Source of the DNA: an uncultured Chitinophagaceae bacterium
Lineage (GTDB): Bacteria > Bacteroidota > Bacteroidia > Chitinophagales > Chitinophagaceae
Length of the DNA stretch: 5,323 bases
Reading direction: 5' to 3'
Assembly (NCBI GenBank): GCA_937900675.1
Contig: CALCEA010000054.1
Coordinates: 1-5,323 of the forward strand
Position numbers and translations under genes: made by a program. The notes beneath the pieces were generated by a model. That model was not told the origin of the DNA, made no database searches, and saw only the letters and a list, made by a program, of their open reading frames with translations. How positions within the stretch are numbered: position 1 is the stretch's first letter; each line of letters begins with the position of its first letter. Shown piece by piece: positions 1 through 5,323 of this stretch.

Positions 1-1346
1 ATTTACATGATGTTCAATGGGGTGGTATTTTAGCAGATGATATGGGTTTGGGTAAAACCATTCAAACCTTGTCTTTCTTACAACATTTGAAAGAAAAGAA
101 TAGCCAACTTTTTGCATTGGTGGTTTGTCCTACCAGTTTGATGTATAACTGGCAAAATGAATTAAAGAAGTTTACCCCTTCTTTAAGTTTTCAAATTCAT
201 CATGGAGGTAGTAGAAACAAAACCCAGTTGATGAATAAAGAAGTGGAAGTAATTATTACCACTTATGGTACATTAAGAAGTGATATCAAAATGTTTGCTG
301 AGTTGGCTTTTGATTATGTGATTTTGGATGAGAGTCAGGCTATTAAGAATCCAACCAGTAAGGTTACTAAAGCTGCCTCCTTATTGAAAGCAACCAATAG
401 ACTATGTTTAAGTGGTACCCCTTTGCAGAACAATACATTTGATATTTATGCTCAAATGAATTTCTTGAATCCTGGTATGTTGGGTTCGGTTGAATTCTTC
501 AAGCATAATTTCTCTATGCCTATTGATAAATTTGATGAACAAGAACAAAAAGAGCATTTGAGAAAATTTGTTTTTCCATTTATTTTAAGAAGAACCAAAG
601 AGCAGGTGGCAAAAGATTTACCAGAAAAGCAAGAGATGGTTTTGTATTGTGAAATGGGAGAGGAACAGAGAAAAATTTACGAAGCTTACCGAAACGATTA
701 TAGAGATAAGTTATTGGGTATGGTAGAAGAGAAGGGCTTACAAAAATCTCAGTTATCAATTTTGCAAGGCTTAATGAAGCTTCGTCAAATTTGTGATAGC
801 CCGGCCATTATTAAAGATGAAACTTATCCAAATGAATCTGTTAAGTTAACAGAGTTAACAAGAGAGATTGTAGAAAATATTGGAGATCATAAAGCTTTGG
901 TATTCTCTCAGTTCTTAGGTATGTTGGGTTTGATCAAAGATGAGTTGACTAAATTGGGAATAGATTTTGAATACTTTGATGGATCAAGCACTATACAAGA
1001 AAGAGAAAGAGCTATTGAGCGTTTTCAAAATGATCCAAAATGTAGAGTATTCTTAATTTCTTTGAAAGCGGGTGGTGTAGGTTTGAACTTAACCGCTGCA
1101 GATTATGTATATATTGTAGATCCATGGTGGAACCCAGCTGTTGAACAACAAGCTATTGATAGAACCCATCGTATTGGTCAAACTAAAAATATATTTGCAT
1201 ACCGTATGATTTGTAATGATACGGTGGAAGATAAGATCCTAAAATTACAGGATAGAAAAAGAGCTTTGGCAAAAGATTTAATTTCCGATGAAGAAGGATT
1301 TGTCAAATCTCTTACCAAAGAAGATATCAATTATCTATTCTCTTAA
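1..1346 (+). CDS. SNF2-family DEAD/DEAH-like helicase ATPase, C-terminal part (5' truncated)
   Basis: The reading frame is open from the left edge (first full codon at 3), so the methionine at 42 lies inside the Walker A region and is not the start. The visible part holds both RecA-like lobes of the SNF2/RapA-type ATPase. Lobe 1 has motif I GILADDMGLGKT (27-59), motif II as DESQ instead of DEAH (327-338) and motif III SGTPLQN (411-431). The LRRTKEQVAKDLP linker follows. Lobe 2 has YFDGSS, AGGVGLNL (1068-1091) and motif VI QQAIDRTHRIGQ (1146-1181). The protein ends shortly after the helicase C domain at TAA 1344-1346. Family knowledge: such proteins are cytoplasmic ATP-driven DNA translocases that remodel protein-DNA or polymerase complexes. 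Bacterial members usually carry several hundred more N-terminal residues, often with a SWIM zinc finger; that part is outside the window. No frameshift or lost motif is seen. The specific cellular target is unknown. Confidence 0.95.
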   Translation, partial: LHDVQWGGILADDMGLGKTIQTLSFLQHLKEKNSQLFALVVCPTSLMYNWQNELKKFTPSLSFQIHHGGSRNKTQLMNKEVEVIITTYGTLRSDIKMFAELAFDYVILDESQAIKNPTSKVTKAASLLKATNRLCLSGTPLQNNTFDIYAQMNFLNPGMLGSVEFFKHNFSMPIDKFDEQEQKEHLRKFVFPFILRRTKEQVAKDLPEKQEMVLYCEMGEEQRKIYEAYRNDYRDKLLGMVEEKGLQKSQLSILQGLMKLRQICDSPAIIKDETYPNESVKLTELTREIVENIGDHKALVFSQFLGMLGLIKDELTKLGIDFEYFDGSSTIQERERAIERFQNDPKCRVFLISLKAGGVGLNLTAADYVYIVDPWWNPAVEQQAIDRTHRIGQTKNIFAYRMICNDTVEDKILKLQDRKRALAKDLISDEEGFVKSLTKEDINYLFS

Positions 1347-1370
1347 CAGAGTCTCCTATTTCAATCATTC

Positions 1371-1386
1371 AGTCTCCGAAGGGACT
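1371..1386. terminator. Small hairpin between convergent genes, possible terminator
   Basis: The arms AGTCTC (1371-1376) and GGGACT (1381-1386) pair over six positions with one G-U wobble around the loop CGAA. Read on the minus strand the loop is TTCG closed by a C-G pair, the stable UUCG tetraloop type common in terminators, although that strand has one C-A mismatch in the stem. It sits in the 51-bp gap between two convergent genes, where a shared terminator is expected. Neither side has an immediate run of T; the plus strand has only a loose CTTTATTTTA about 10 bases later. The call is weak. Confidence 0.3.
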
Positions 1387-1397
1387 TAGTGATACCT

Positions 1398-1709
1398 TTA
1401 TTTTAATTCCGCTGCTGCTAAACTAGCTTTCGGATTTTTTACAAATTCATTTTTGCATTCTGGAGAACAAAATCCAAGCACTTTATTTTCATAATGTGCA
1501 GTGTCGCTAATGCCGGCAGTTACTGGCATACCGCATGTTGGATCTTTTTTGTTGTCCACCATCTCTGCTGTATAGGAAGGTGCTGCAGTAGAATCTTGTT
1601 GAATAGCCATGCTACTGTCTGTTGTTGGAACTTGTTCTTGTTGTGTTCCACCACAAGCTACCAAACTCATCATTCCAGCGATCAAGCTTAATTTGATTAT
1701 ATTTTTCAT
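1398..1709 (-). CDS. YHS-domain lipoprotein
   Basis: This 103-residue protein has a lipoprotein signal: a charged start (MKNIIK), a hydrophobic stretch and the lipobox LVAC with Cys19 as the lipidation site. Residues 20-21 are Gly-Gly, which suggests no inner-membrane retention, so it is probably anchored in the outer membrane facing the periplasm (inference). A Gln/Ser/Thr-rich linker covers about 22-50. Residues 56-93 match a YHS domain: DPTCGMPV (Cys59), then a Tyr, then GFCSPECKNEF (Cys81, Cys85) and a closing NP. Family knowledge: YHS modules occur in heavy-metal ATPases and small metal-associated proteins and are thought to bind metal such as copper through these cysteines. The actual ligand is not shown by the sequence. 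It is transcribed opposite to both neighbours, stands alone, and has no evident link to arginine synthesis. The start is set by the signal peptide; no Shine-Dalgarno precedes it. Confidence 0.9.
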   Translation of the reverse strand: MKNIIKLSLIAGMMSLVACGGTQQEQVPTTDSSMAIQQDSTAAPSYTAEMVDNKKDPTCGMPVTAGISDTAHYENKVLGFCSPECKNEFVKNPKASLAAAELK

Positions 1710-1728
1710 TATTTAAATAATATTTCTG

Positions 1729-1757
1729 TAAAATTACGACTAGTTCCTTATTGCAAA
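1729..1757 (-). promoter_or_regulatory. Possible Bacteroidota-type promoter for the YHS lipoprotein
   Basis: Read on the minus strand, TTTG (1757-1754) is followed after 17 bases by TAATTTTA (1736-1729). That matches the Bacteroidota consensus TTTG ... TAnnTTTG with only the last base of the -7 element different. The -7 element ends 19 bases before the ATG, so the untranslated leader would be short. In DNA this AT-rich such matches arise by chance, so this is a suggestion only. Confidence 0.35.
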
Positions 1758-1822
1758 AACTAACGATTATTCATATTTATGGTTAAATCTTAGTAATATT
1801 AACCCATTTGTCTATTTTATTT

Positions 1823-1832
1823 TATATTTTTA
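1823..1832 (+). promoter_or_regulatory. Possible -7 element for the arginine leader/operon
   Basis: TATATTTT (1823-1830), or the overlapping TATTTTTA (1825-1832), resembles TAnnTTTG apart from the final G. A TTTG lies at 1807-1810, but only 12-14 bases upstream, closer than the usual spacing of about 17-20. Transcription starting some 5-8 bases downstream would begin just at the SD-sequestering hairpin at 1835. The AT-rich region 1741-1830 is the only plausible place for the operon promoter before the leader ORF. Confidence 0.3.
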
Positions 1833-1834
1833 CA

Positions 1835-1855
1835 GCTCCAATCCTTAACAGGAGC
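1835..1855 (+). promoter_or_regulatory. Hairpin sequestering the leader ORF's Shine-Dalgarno
   Basis: GCTCC (1835-1839) is the exact complement of GGAGC (1851-1855), giving a five-pair stem with an 11-base loop. The 3' arm contains GGAG (1851-1854), an ideal Shine-Dalgarno placed six bases before the ATG at 1861. The ribosome site of the leader ORF could therefore be masked by its own 5' end. The pairing is directly visible; a role in control is inference. Confidence 0.45.
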
Positions 1856-1860
1856 ATTTT

Positions 1861-1968
1861 ATGAAACAGGACAACTTACATACCTTATTGACTACTGCTT
1901 TTTCAGCAGCTGTTCCTGTTTTAAATAATCCCATCAGGTTACCGCAGTCATTGCGACGTGGATTCTGA
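1861..1968 (+). CDS. Putative arginine-operon leader peptide, 35 aa
   Basis: A 35-codon ORF runs from ATG 1861 to TGA 1966-1968. GGAG ends six bases before the ATG, the only strong Shine-Dalgarno in a window whose other genes mostly lack one, so translation is likely. The N-terminal half (MKQDNLHTLLTTAFSAAVPV) is unremarkable. The last ten residues contain three arginines: Arg26 (AGG), Arg32 (CGA) and Arg33 (CGT), in IRLPQSLRRGF. It sits 96 bp before the first gene of an arginine-biosynthesis operon, and its stop codon lies inside the 5' arm of a strong inverted repeat. This is the usual design of an amino-acid leader peptide whose translation reports charged tRNA or the amino acid. It matches no protein family I recognise. 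It could instead be a small independent protein or a chance ORF, but the ribosome site and position argue against chance. Confidence 0.6.
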   Translation: MKQDNLHTLLTTAFSAAVPVLNNPIRLPQSLRRGF

Positions 1969-2011
1969 TAGGACGAGCAGTTGGCAATTGCCCCTATCAG
2001 TGGAAAAATCC
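1960..2011 (+). repeat. Extended inverted repeat around the leader ORF stop codon
   Basis: CTGATAGG (1965-1972) pairs with CCTATCAG (1993-2000) with no mismatch. The helix continues outward as GGATT (1960-1964) with AATCC (2007-2011), after a six-base bulge at 2001-2006 on the 3' side. This gives 13 pairs in all; CG (1957-1958) with CG (2013-2014) may add two more past a T-C mismatch. The apical loop is 20 bases (1973-1992) and contains a 10-base palindrome. The 5' arm covers the last codons and stop of the leader ORF. The pairing is seen in the sequence; stability was not computed. Confidence 0.65.
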
Positions 2012-2064
2012 CCGGAAATTGCATTCAACGCCAGAAGTGTCATTTTTTTAAATTTTATTGATCA

Positions 2065-2685
2065 TTGGAACAGAAAATCATAGTTCGTGTAGCCCATAGT
2101 GCCGATGTTTCTTATGCTAAAGCTATTACAGATGAAATGGAATCATCTGCAAAAGCAAGAGGTACAGGTATTGCCAAGAGAAGCCCTGAATATGTGGCAA
2201 AGAAAATTGAAGAAGGTAAATCAGTTATAGCACATACTGAAGATGGAACCTGGGTAGGCTTTTGCTATATTGAAGCATGGCAACATGGCCAGTTCGTAGC
2301 CAATAGTGGTTTGATTGTTGCACCTGCATTTAGAAAAAGCGGTATTGCTAAAAAAATCAAGCAAACTATTTTTCAATTATCTAGAGAGAAATATCCTCAA
2401 TCTAAAATATTTGGCTTGACTACTGGTTTGGCTGTAATGAAGATCAATAGTGAATTAGGATACGAGCCTGTAACCTATAGTGAATTAACTGATGATGAAG
2501 AGTTTTGGGCGGGCTGTAAGAGTTGTGTGAACTATGAAATTTTAATGAGTAAGGATAGAAAAAATTGTATGTGCACGGCTATGTTGTTTGATCCAAATGA
2601 AATATTAGATAAGGCACAAGCAGATGCCAAACAAGCTAGACAAAAAAAAGGATTTAATATTTTGAACTGGTTTAGTAAAAAATAA
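2065..2685 (+). CDS. GNAT-family acyltransferase of the arginine cluster (candidate N-acylglutamate synthase)
   Basis: This 206-residue cytoplasmic protein is the first gene of the arginine operon, four bases before argG. It shows a GNAT fold: an N-terminal strand IIVRVAHSAD, ARGTGIAKR (31-39), a central VANSGLIVAPAF strand, and the acyl-CoA-binding loop RKSGIA (90-95) followed by a helix. FGLTTGLAVMKINSELGYEPV (116-136) resembles the GNAT C-terminal region. Beyond the core are Cys151-x-x-Cys154 and Cys168-x-Cys170, and a basic tail ending NWFSKK. No argA or argJ is in view, so acylating glutamate with acetyl- or succinyl-CoA as the first pathway step is the natural guess. This is inference from position, and acylation of another substrate or protein is possible. 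The start must be TTG at 2065: an in-frame TGA lies six bases upstream and the next in-frame ATG (residue 25) would cut into the fold. There is no Shine-Dalgarno. Confidence 0.9.
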   Translation: MEQKIIVRVAHSADVSYAKAITDEMESSAKARGTGIAKRSPEYVAKKIEEGKSVIAHTEDGTWVGFCYIEAWQHGQFVANSGLIVAPAFRKSGIAKKIKQTIFQLSREKYPQSKIFGLTTGLAVMKINSELGYEPVTYSELTDDEEFWAGCKSCVNYEILMSKDRKNCMCTAMLFDPNEILDKAQADAKQARQKKGFNILNWFSKK

Positions 2686-2689
2686 ATTT

Positions 2690-3889
2690 ATGGAGAAAGT
2701 AGTTTTAGGTTTTAGCGGTGGATTAGATACCACATTCTGCGTTAAATATTTAACAGAAGACAAGGGTTTAGAAGTTCATAGTGTAATTGTTAATACTGGT
2801 GGTTTTTCTGAAGAAGAACTTAAAAAAGTAGAAGCACATGCTTATGCTTTAGGTGTTAAAACACATACCACTGTTAATGCAGTAAAAGGATATTATGATA
2901 GTATTATAAAATACCTAGTTTATGGAAATGTATTGAAAAATAATACTTATCCATTAAGTGTAAGTGCTGAACGTTTAAGCCAAGCCTTACATATTGCAGA
3001 ACATGTAAAAAAAGTAGGAGCTAAATTGGTGGCTCATGGAAGTACTGGCGCAGGGAATGATCAGGTAAGATTTGATATGATTTTTCAAATCATGATTCCA
3101 GGCATCGAGATTTTAACCCCAATCAGAGATTTACAATTAAGTAGAGAAGCAGAGATTGAATATTTAAAAAGCAAAGGCGTTCAAATGAATTTTGAAAAAG
3201 CTGCTTACTCTATTAACAAAGGATTATGGGGAACTAGTGTGGGTGGTAAAGAAACATTGAATTCTAAAGGTATGTTGCCTGAAAATGCATGGCCAACACA
3301 AATGACTAAAGAAGGTGCAACTGAAGAAATGGTGATTCGTTTTGAGAAAGGAGAGATTAAAAAAGTAAATGGTCAATCATTTGCACATCCAACAGAAGCC
3401 ATTCAATATATTCAATCTATTGCTGGTGCTTATGGCATTGGTAGAGACATTCATGTGGGTGATACCATCATAGGTATTAAAGGCCGTGTAGGATTTGAAG
3501 CAGCTGCGCCAATGGTAATTTTGAAAGCACACCATGCATTAGAAAAGCATGTGTTAACTAAATGGCAATTGTCTTGGAAAGATCAACTAGCTTCTTTTTA
3601 TGGCAACTGGTTGCATGAGGGTCAAATATTAGATCCGGTAATGCGTGATATTGAAGCCTACTTAACTAATTCTCAAGAACAAGTTACGGGTGATGTATTT
3701 GTTCAATTAAATCCATATCGTTTCCAAATTATTGGCATTGAATCGGAGAATGATTTAATGAGTGCTAAGTTTGGTAAGTATGGAGAAATGAATACTGGCT
3801 TTACTGGTGCAGATGTTAGAGGCTTTACCAAAATATTTGGTAACCAAACAAGCATTTTTCACAATGTAAAAGAGTCGAATAAAAAATAA
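2690..3889 (+). CDS. argG: Argininosuccinate synthase
   Basis: ArgG joins citrulline and aspartate using ATP, giving argininosuccinate, AMP and pyrophosphate, the penultimate step of arginine synthesis in the cytoplasm. The protein has 399 residues, the normal family length. The N-type ATP-pyrophosphatase loop SGGLDT is at 9-14. The citrulline/aspartate-site signature HGSTGAGNDQVRFD is at 116-129, and AYSINKGLWGTSVGG (172-186) corresponds to the conserved YSIDxNLWG segment. The C-terminal part, with TGDVFVQLNPYRF and the end region, is complete, with no break. The ATG at 2690 puts the first beta strand (VVLGFSGG) in the usual place. It starts four bases after the GNAT stop with no ribosome site, so it is probably translationally coupled to it. 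The TTGAGND-like variation (GSTGAGND rather than GCTGKGND) is mild and keeps the key Asn, Asp and Arg. Confidence 0.97.
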   Translation: MEKVVLGFSGGLDTTFCVKYLTEDKGLEVHSVIVNTGGFSEEELKKVEAHAYALGVKTHTTVNAVKGYYDSIIKYLVYGNVLKNNTYPLSVSAERLSQALHIAEHVKKVGAKLVAHGSTGAGNDQVRFDMIFQIMIPGIEILTPIRDLQLSREAEIEYLKSKGVQMNFEKAAYSINKGLWGTSVGGKETLNSKGMLPENAWPTQMTKEGATEEMVIRFEKGEIKKVNGQSFAHPTEAIQYIQSIAGAYGIGRDIHVGDTIIGIKGRVGFEAAAPMVILKAHHALEKHVLTKWQLSWKDQLASFYGNWLHEGQILDPVMRDIEAYLTNSQEQVTGDVFVQLNPYRFQIIGIESENDLMSAKFGKYGEMNTGFTGADVRGFTKIFGNQTSIFHNVKESNKK

Positions 3890-3906
3890 TTTCAAATAAA
3901 AAGGTT

Positions 3907-4887
3907 ATGCAAAAAGTTAATATTGGAATTGTAGGTGGTGCAGGTTATACAGGTGGTGAATTACTGCGTGTATTATTACGCCATCCTAATGCAAATATTC
4001 GTTTTGTGCATAGCACTAGTAATGCAGGCGAACTAGTTAGCAAAGTGCATACTGATTTATTGGGAGATACCGATTTGGTTTTTGCTAAAGAAATGAATGC
4101 ATCCATCGATGTTTTGTTTTTATGTGTTGGCCATGGAGATGCTCAAAAATTTATGGCAACAAATGAAATCAATCCAAACATTAAAGTGATTGATTTGTCT
4201 CAAGATTTTAGATTGAATAGTACAGCAAGTATTGGAGATAGACAATTTGTATATGGATTGCCAGAATTACAAAGAGACGCAATTCGTTCTGCTCATAATA
4301 TTGCTAACCCTGGTTGTTTTGCTACAGCTATTCAATTAGGGTTATTGCCTTTAGCATCTAAGAACTTATTAAAAGAAGTATATACTACTGGTATTACAGG
4401 GTCTACTGGTGCTGGTCAGGGATTGTCTCCTACAAGTCATTTTAGTTGGAGAGCCAATAATATTGGGGCATACAAAACATTAAATCATCAGCATATTAAC
4501 GAGATTCATCAGAGTTTAGGTGTTTTACAAGGACATCAAGATGCTGAAGTAAATTTTGTTCCTTGGAGAGGTGATTTTACAAGAGGTATTTTTGTAAGTT
4601 CTGTGATCAGTTCTGAATTGAGTGTAGATGCTTTATATGAATTATACAATGGTTTTTATAAAGACCATCCTTTCACGCATGTTTCTAAAACTACCATAGA
4701 TTTAAAACAAGTAGTGAATACCAATAAGTGTTTAATACATATTGAAAAGCAAGGAAATAAAATTGCGATCCATTCTGTTATTGATAATTTATTGAAAGGT
4801 GCAGTTGGACAAGCAGTTCAAAATATGAATTTGATTTTTGGCTTGGATGAAACCGAAGGTTTGAAAATTAAAGCCAATTATTTTTAA
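3907..4887 (+). CDS. argC: N-acetyl-gamma-glutamyl-phosphate reductase
   Basis: ArgC reduces N-acyl-glutamyl phosphate to the semialdehyde with NADPH in the cytoplasm. The protein has 326 residues, typical for the family. The N-terminal dinucleotide fold begins at once with IGIVGGAGYTGGELLRVLLRHP (GxxGYTG at 10-16). The catalytic cysteine is Cys137 in NPGCFATA, followed by GITGSTGAGQ (162-171). NHQHINEI (193-200) holds the conserved active-site histidine region. FVPWRGDFTRGIF matches the family FxPhxxPxxRG segment with a local variation. It is complete, 17 bases after argG, with AAGG three bases before the ATG, too close to be a good ribosome site. In Bacteroidota the acyl group may be succinyl instead of acetyl; the sequence alone does not settle that. 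Confidence 0.96.
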   Translation: MQKVNIGIVGGAGYTGGELLRVLLRHPNANIRFVHSTSNAGELVSKVHTDLLGDTDLVFAKEMNASIDVLFLCVGHGDAQKFMATNEINPNIKVIDLSQDFRLNSTASIGDRQFVYGLPELQRDAIRSAHNIANPGCFATAIQLGLLPLASKNLLKEVYTTGITGSTGAGQGLSPTSHFSWRANNIGAYKTLNHQHINEIHQSLGVLQGHQDAEVNFVPWRGDFTRGIFVSSVISSELSVDALYELYNGFYKDHPFTHVSKTTIDLKQVVNTNKCLIHIEKQGNKIAIHSVIDNLLKGAVGQAVQNMNLIFGLDETEGLKIKANYF

Positions 4888-4905
4888 GTTTTAAAAAAGT
4901 ATAAG

Positions 4906-5323
4906 ATGTCTTTATTCAATGTATATCCTTTAAATCCCATCGCTATAACTAAAGCGCTTGGATCAAGAGTTTGGGACGATAAGGGTCAAGAATACCTTGA
5001 CATGTATGGCGGCCATGCTGTAATTAGTATTGGTCATACACAGTCTCATTGGGTGAAGAGAATTGAAGATCAATTACATCAAATTGCATTCTATTCTAAT
5101 TCAGTCATCATGCCAATTCAAGAAGAGCTGGCAAAAGCCATTAATGATATTAGTGGCAAAAAAGATTTTCAACTATTTCTTTGTAATAGTGGTGCTGAAG
5201 CTAATGAGAATGCTTTGAAATTGGCTTCTTTTCATACTGGAAGAAAAAAGATTATTGCTTTTAAAAAGTCTTTTCATGGTAGAACTTCTTTAGCTGTTGC
5301 AGCAACTGATAATCCAAGTATTG
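4906..5323 (+). CDS. argD: Class III PLP aminotransferase, ArgD-like, N-terminal part (3' truncated)
   Basis: An open frame of 139 codons runs from ATG 4906 off the right edge without a stop. The N-terminus MSLFNVYPLNPIAITKALG is followed by VWDDKGQEYLDMYGGHAVISIGHTQ (22-46), the usual opening of class III aminotransferases. NSGAEANENALKLA (94-107) forms the phosphate-binding part of the PLP site, and FHGRT (123-127) is the conserved turn before it. The catalytic lysine lies beyond the window. In this operon the expected reaction is transamination between glutamate and N-acetyl- or N-succinyl-ornithine/glutamate semialdehyde. Related enzymes (ornithine, GABA or succinylornithine aminotransferases) share these motifs, so the arg role rests mainly on its place 18 bases after argC. 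Confidence 0.88.
   Translation, partial: MSLFNVYPLNPIAITKALGSRVWDDKGQEYLDMYGGHAVISIGHTQSHWVKRIEDQLHQIAFYSNSVIMPIQEELAKAINDISGKKDFQLFLCNSGAEANENALKLASFHTGRKKIIAFKKSFHGRTSLAVAATDNPSI

Larger units (their letters stand above)
1834..2049 (+). ncRNA. Candidate structured leader (attenuator-like) of the arginine operon
   Basis: From about 1861 to 2040 the DNA is visibly richer in G+C than the flanks and full of complementary segments. Arm A CCCATCAG (1930-1937) can pair with arm B CTGATAGG (1965-1972) at 7 of 8 positions. Arm B also pairs perfectly with arm C CCTATCAG (1993-2000). A and C therefore compete for B. A small hairpin CGCA/TGCG (1943-1946/1952-1955) lies between A and B, and the palindrome GGCAATTGCC (1983-1992) lies between B and C. 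GCAATT (1984-1989) can alternatively pair with AATTGC (2017-2022). The region ends in seven T (2043-2049), 15 bases before the first arg gene. Arms A and B lie within or overlap the leader ORF, so a translating ribosome would affect their pairing. I found no good GC stem directly before the T tract, so transcription attenuation is not proven; control of translation is the alternative. It matches no riboswitch class I can name. Confidence 0.5.

Noticed and set aside
1350..1377. Direct repeat AGTCTCC (1350-1356 and 1371-1377)
   Set aside because: It is only seven bases and occurs twice in a short gap, with no other sign of a mobile element or target duplication.
1494..1691. Plus-strand ORF of 65 codons
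   Set aside because: It lies entirely antisense to the YHS lipoprotein, which has a clear signal peptide and domain; the plus-strand translation is Cys/His-rich without family resemblance and has no ribosome site.
1761..1780. Possible ArgR operator (ATTATTCATAT resembles half an ARG box)
   Set aside because: Only one half-site is present; the mirrored half is missing, and such AT-rich matches are expected by chance here.
1971..1977. ACGAG in the apical loop, reminiscent of guanidine riboswitch ACGR motifs
   Set aside because: The guanidine classes need specific paired stems or repeated small ACGR loops; here there is one copy in a 20-base loop and no matching architecture.
1965..2008. Hammerhead-like CTGAT ... 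GGAAA segments
   Set aside because: The invariant CUGANGA core is not met (CTGATAG), and the expected three-stem arrangement with a cleavage site is absent.
2049..2056. TAAATTTT as a separate promoter for the GNAT gene
   Set aside because: There is no -33 TTTG at suitable spacing, and the start would fall at the TTG codon itself; low-complexity AT sequence explains the match.

Overview
The window (5,323 bp, AT-rich) reads as chromosomal DNA from a member of the Bacteroidota, probably from the Chitinophagaceae/Sphingobacteriia side of the phylum; that finer placement is inference. Four things point there. An acetyltransferase-argG-argC-argD gene order is characteristic of that phylum's arginine clusters. 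The genes mostly lack Shine-Dalgarno sequences and have A/T-rich upstream regions. Possible promoters resemble the Bacteroidota TTTG / TAnnTTTG type. The lipoprotein signal is also typical.

Layout: (1) Positions 1-1346, plus strand: the C-terminal ATPase part of an SNF2-family helicase-like protein, cut by the left edge. (2) Positions 1347-1397: a short convergent gap with one small hairpin. (3) Positions 1398-1709, minus strand: a small lipoprotein carrying a YHS metal-binding domain. (4) Positions 1710-2064: a 355-bp stretch between divergent genes. It holds probable promoters for both directions and a structured leader for the arginine genes. The leader includes a 35-codon ORF (1861-1968) with the only strong Shine-Dalgarno in the window and three arginines in its last ten residues. 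It also includes an extensive inverted repeat around the ORF's stop codon. (5) Positions 2065-5323, plus strand: four tightly packed arginine-biosynthesis genes, namely a GNAT acyltransferase, argG, argC and the start of an argD-like aminotransferase that runs off the right edge. The gaps are 4, 17 and 18 bp, so this is almost certainly one operon that continues to the right.

How they work together: in the linear or acyl-cycle arginine pathway, glutamate is N-acylated (the GNAT is the best candidate in view), then phosphorylated (not in the window). ArgC reduces the product to the semialdehyde and the ArgD-type enzyme transaminates it. After carbamoylation, ArgG condenses citrulline with aspartate. 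The SNF2 protein and the YHS lipoprotein look like unrelated neighbours.

The most interesting part is the leader at about 1834-2049. The leader ORF, an SD-sequestering hairpin, an alternative-pairing triplet of arms and a seven-T tract before the first arg gene together suggest a peptide-dependent regulatory leader (arginine attenuator) for the operon. I could not find a convincing terminator hairpin directly before the T tract, so the mechanism is open.
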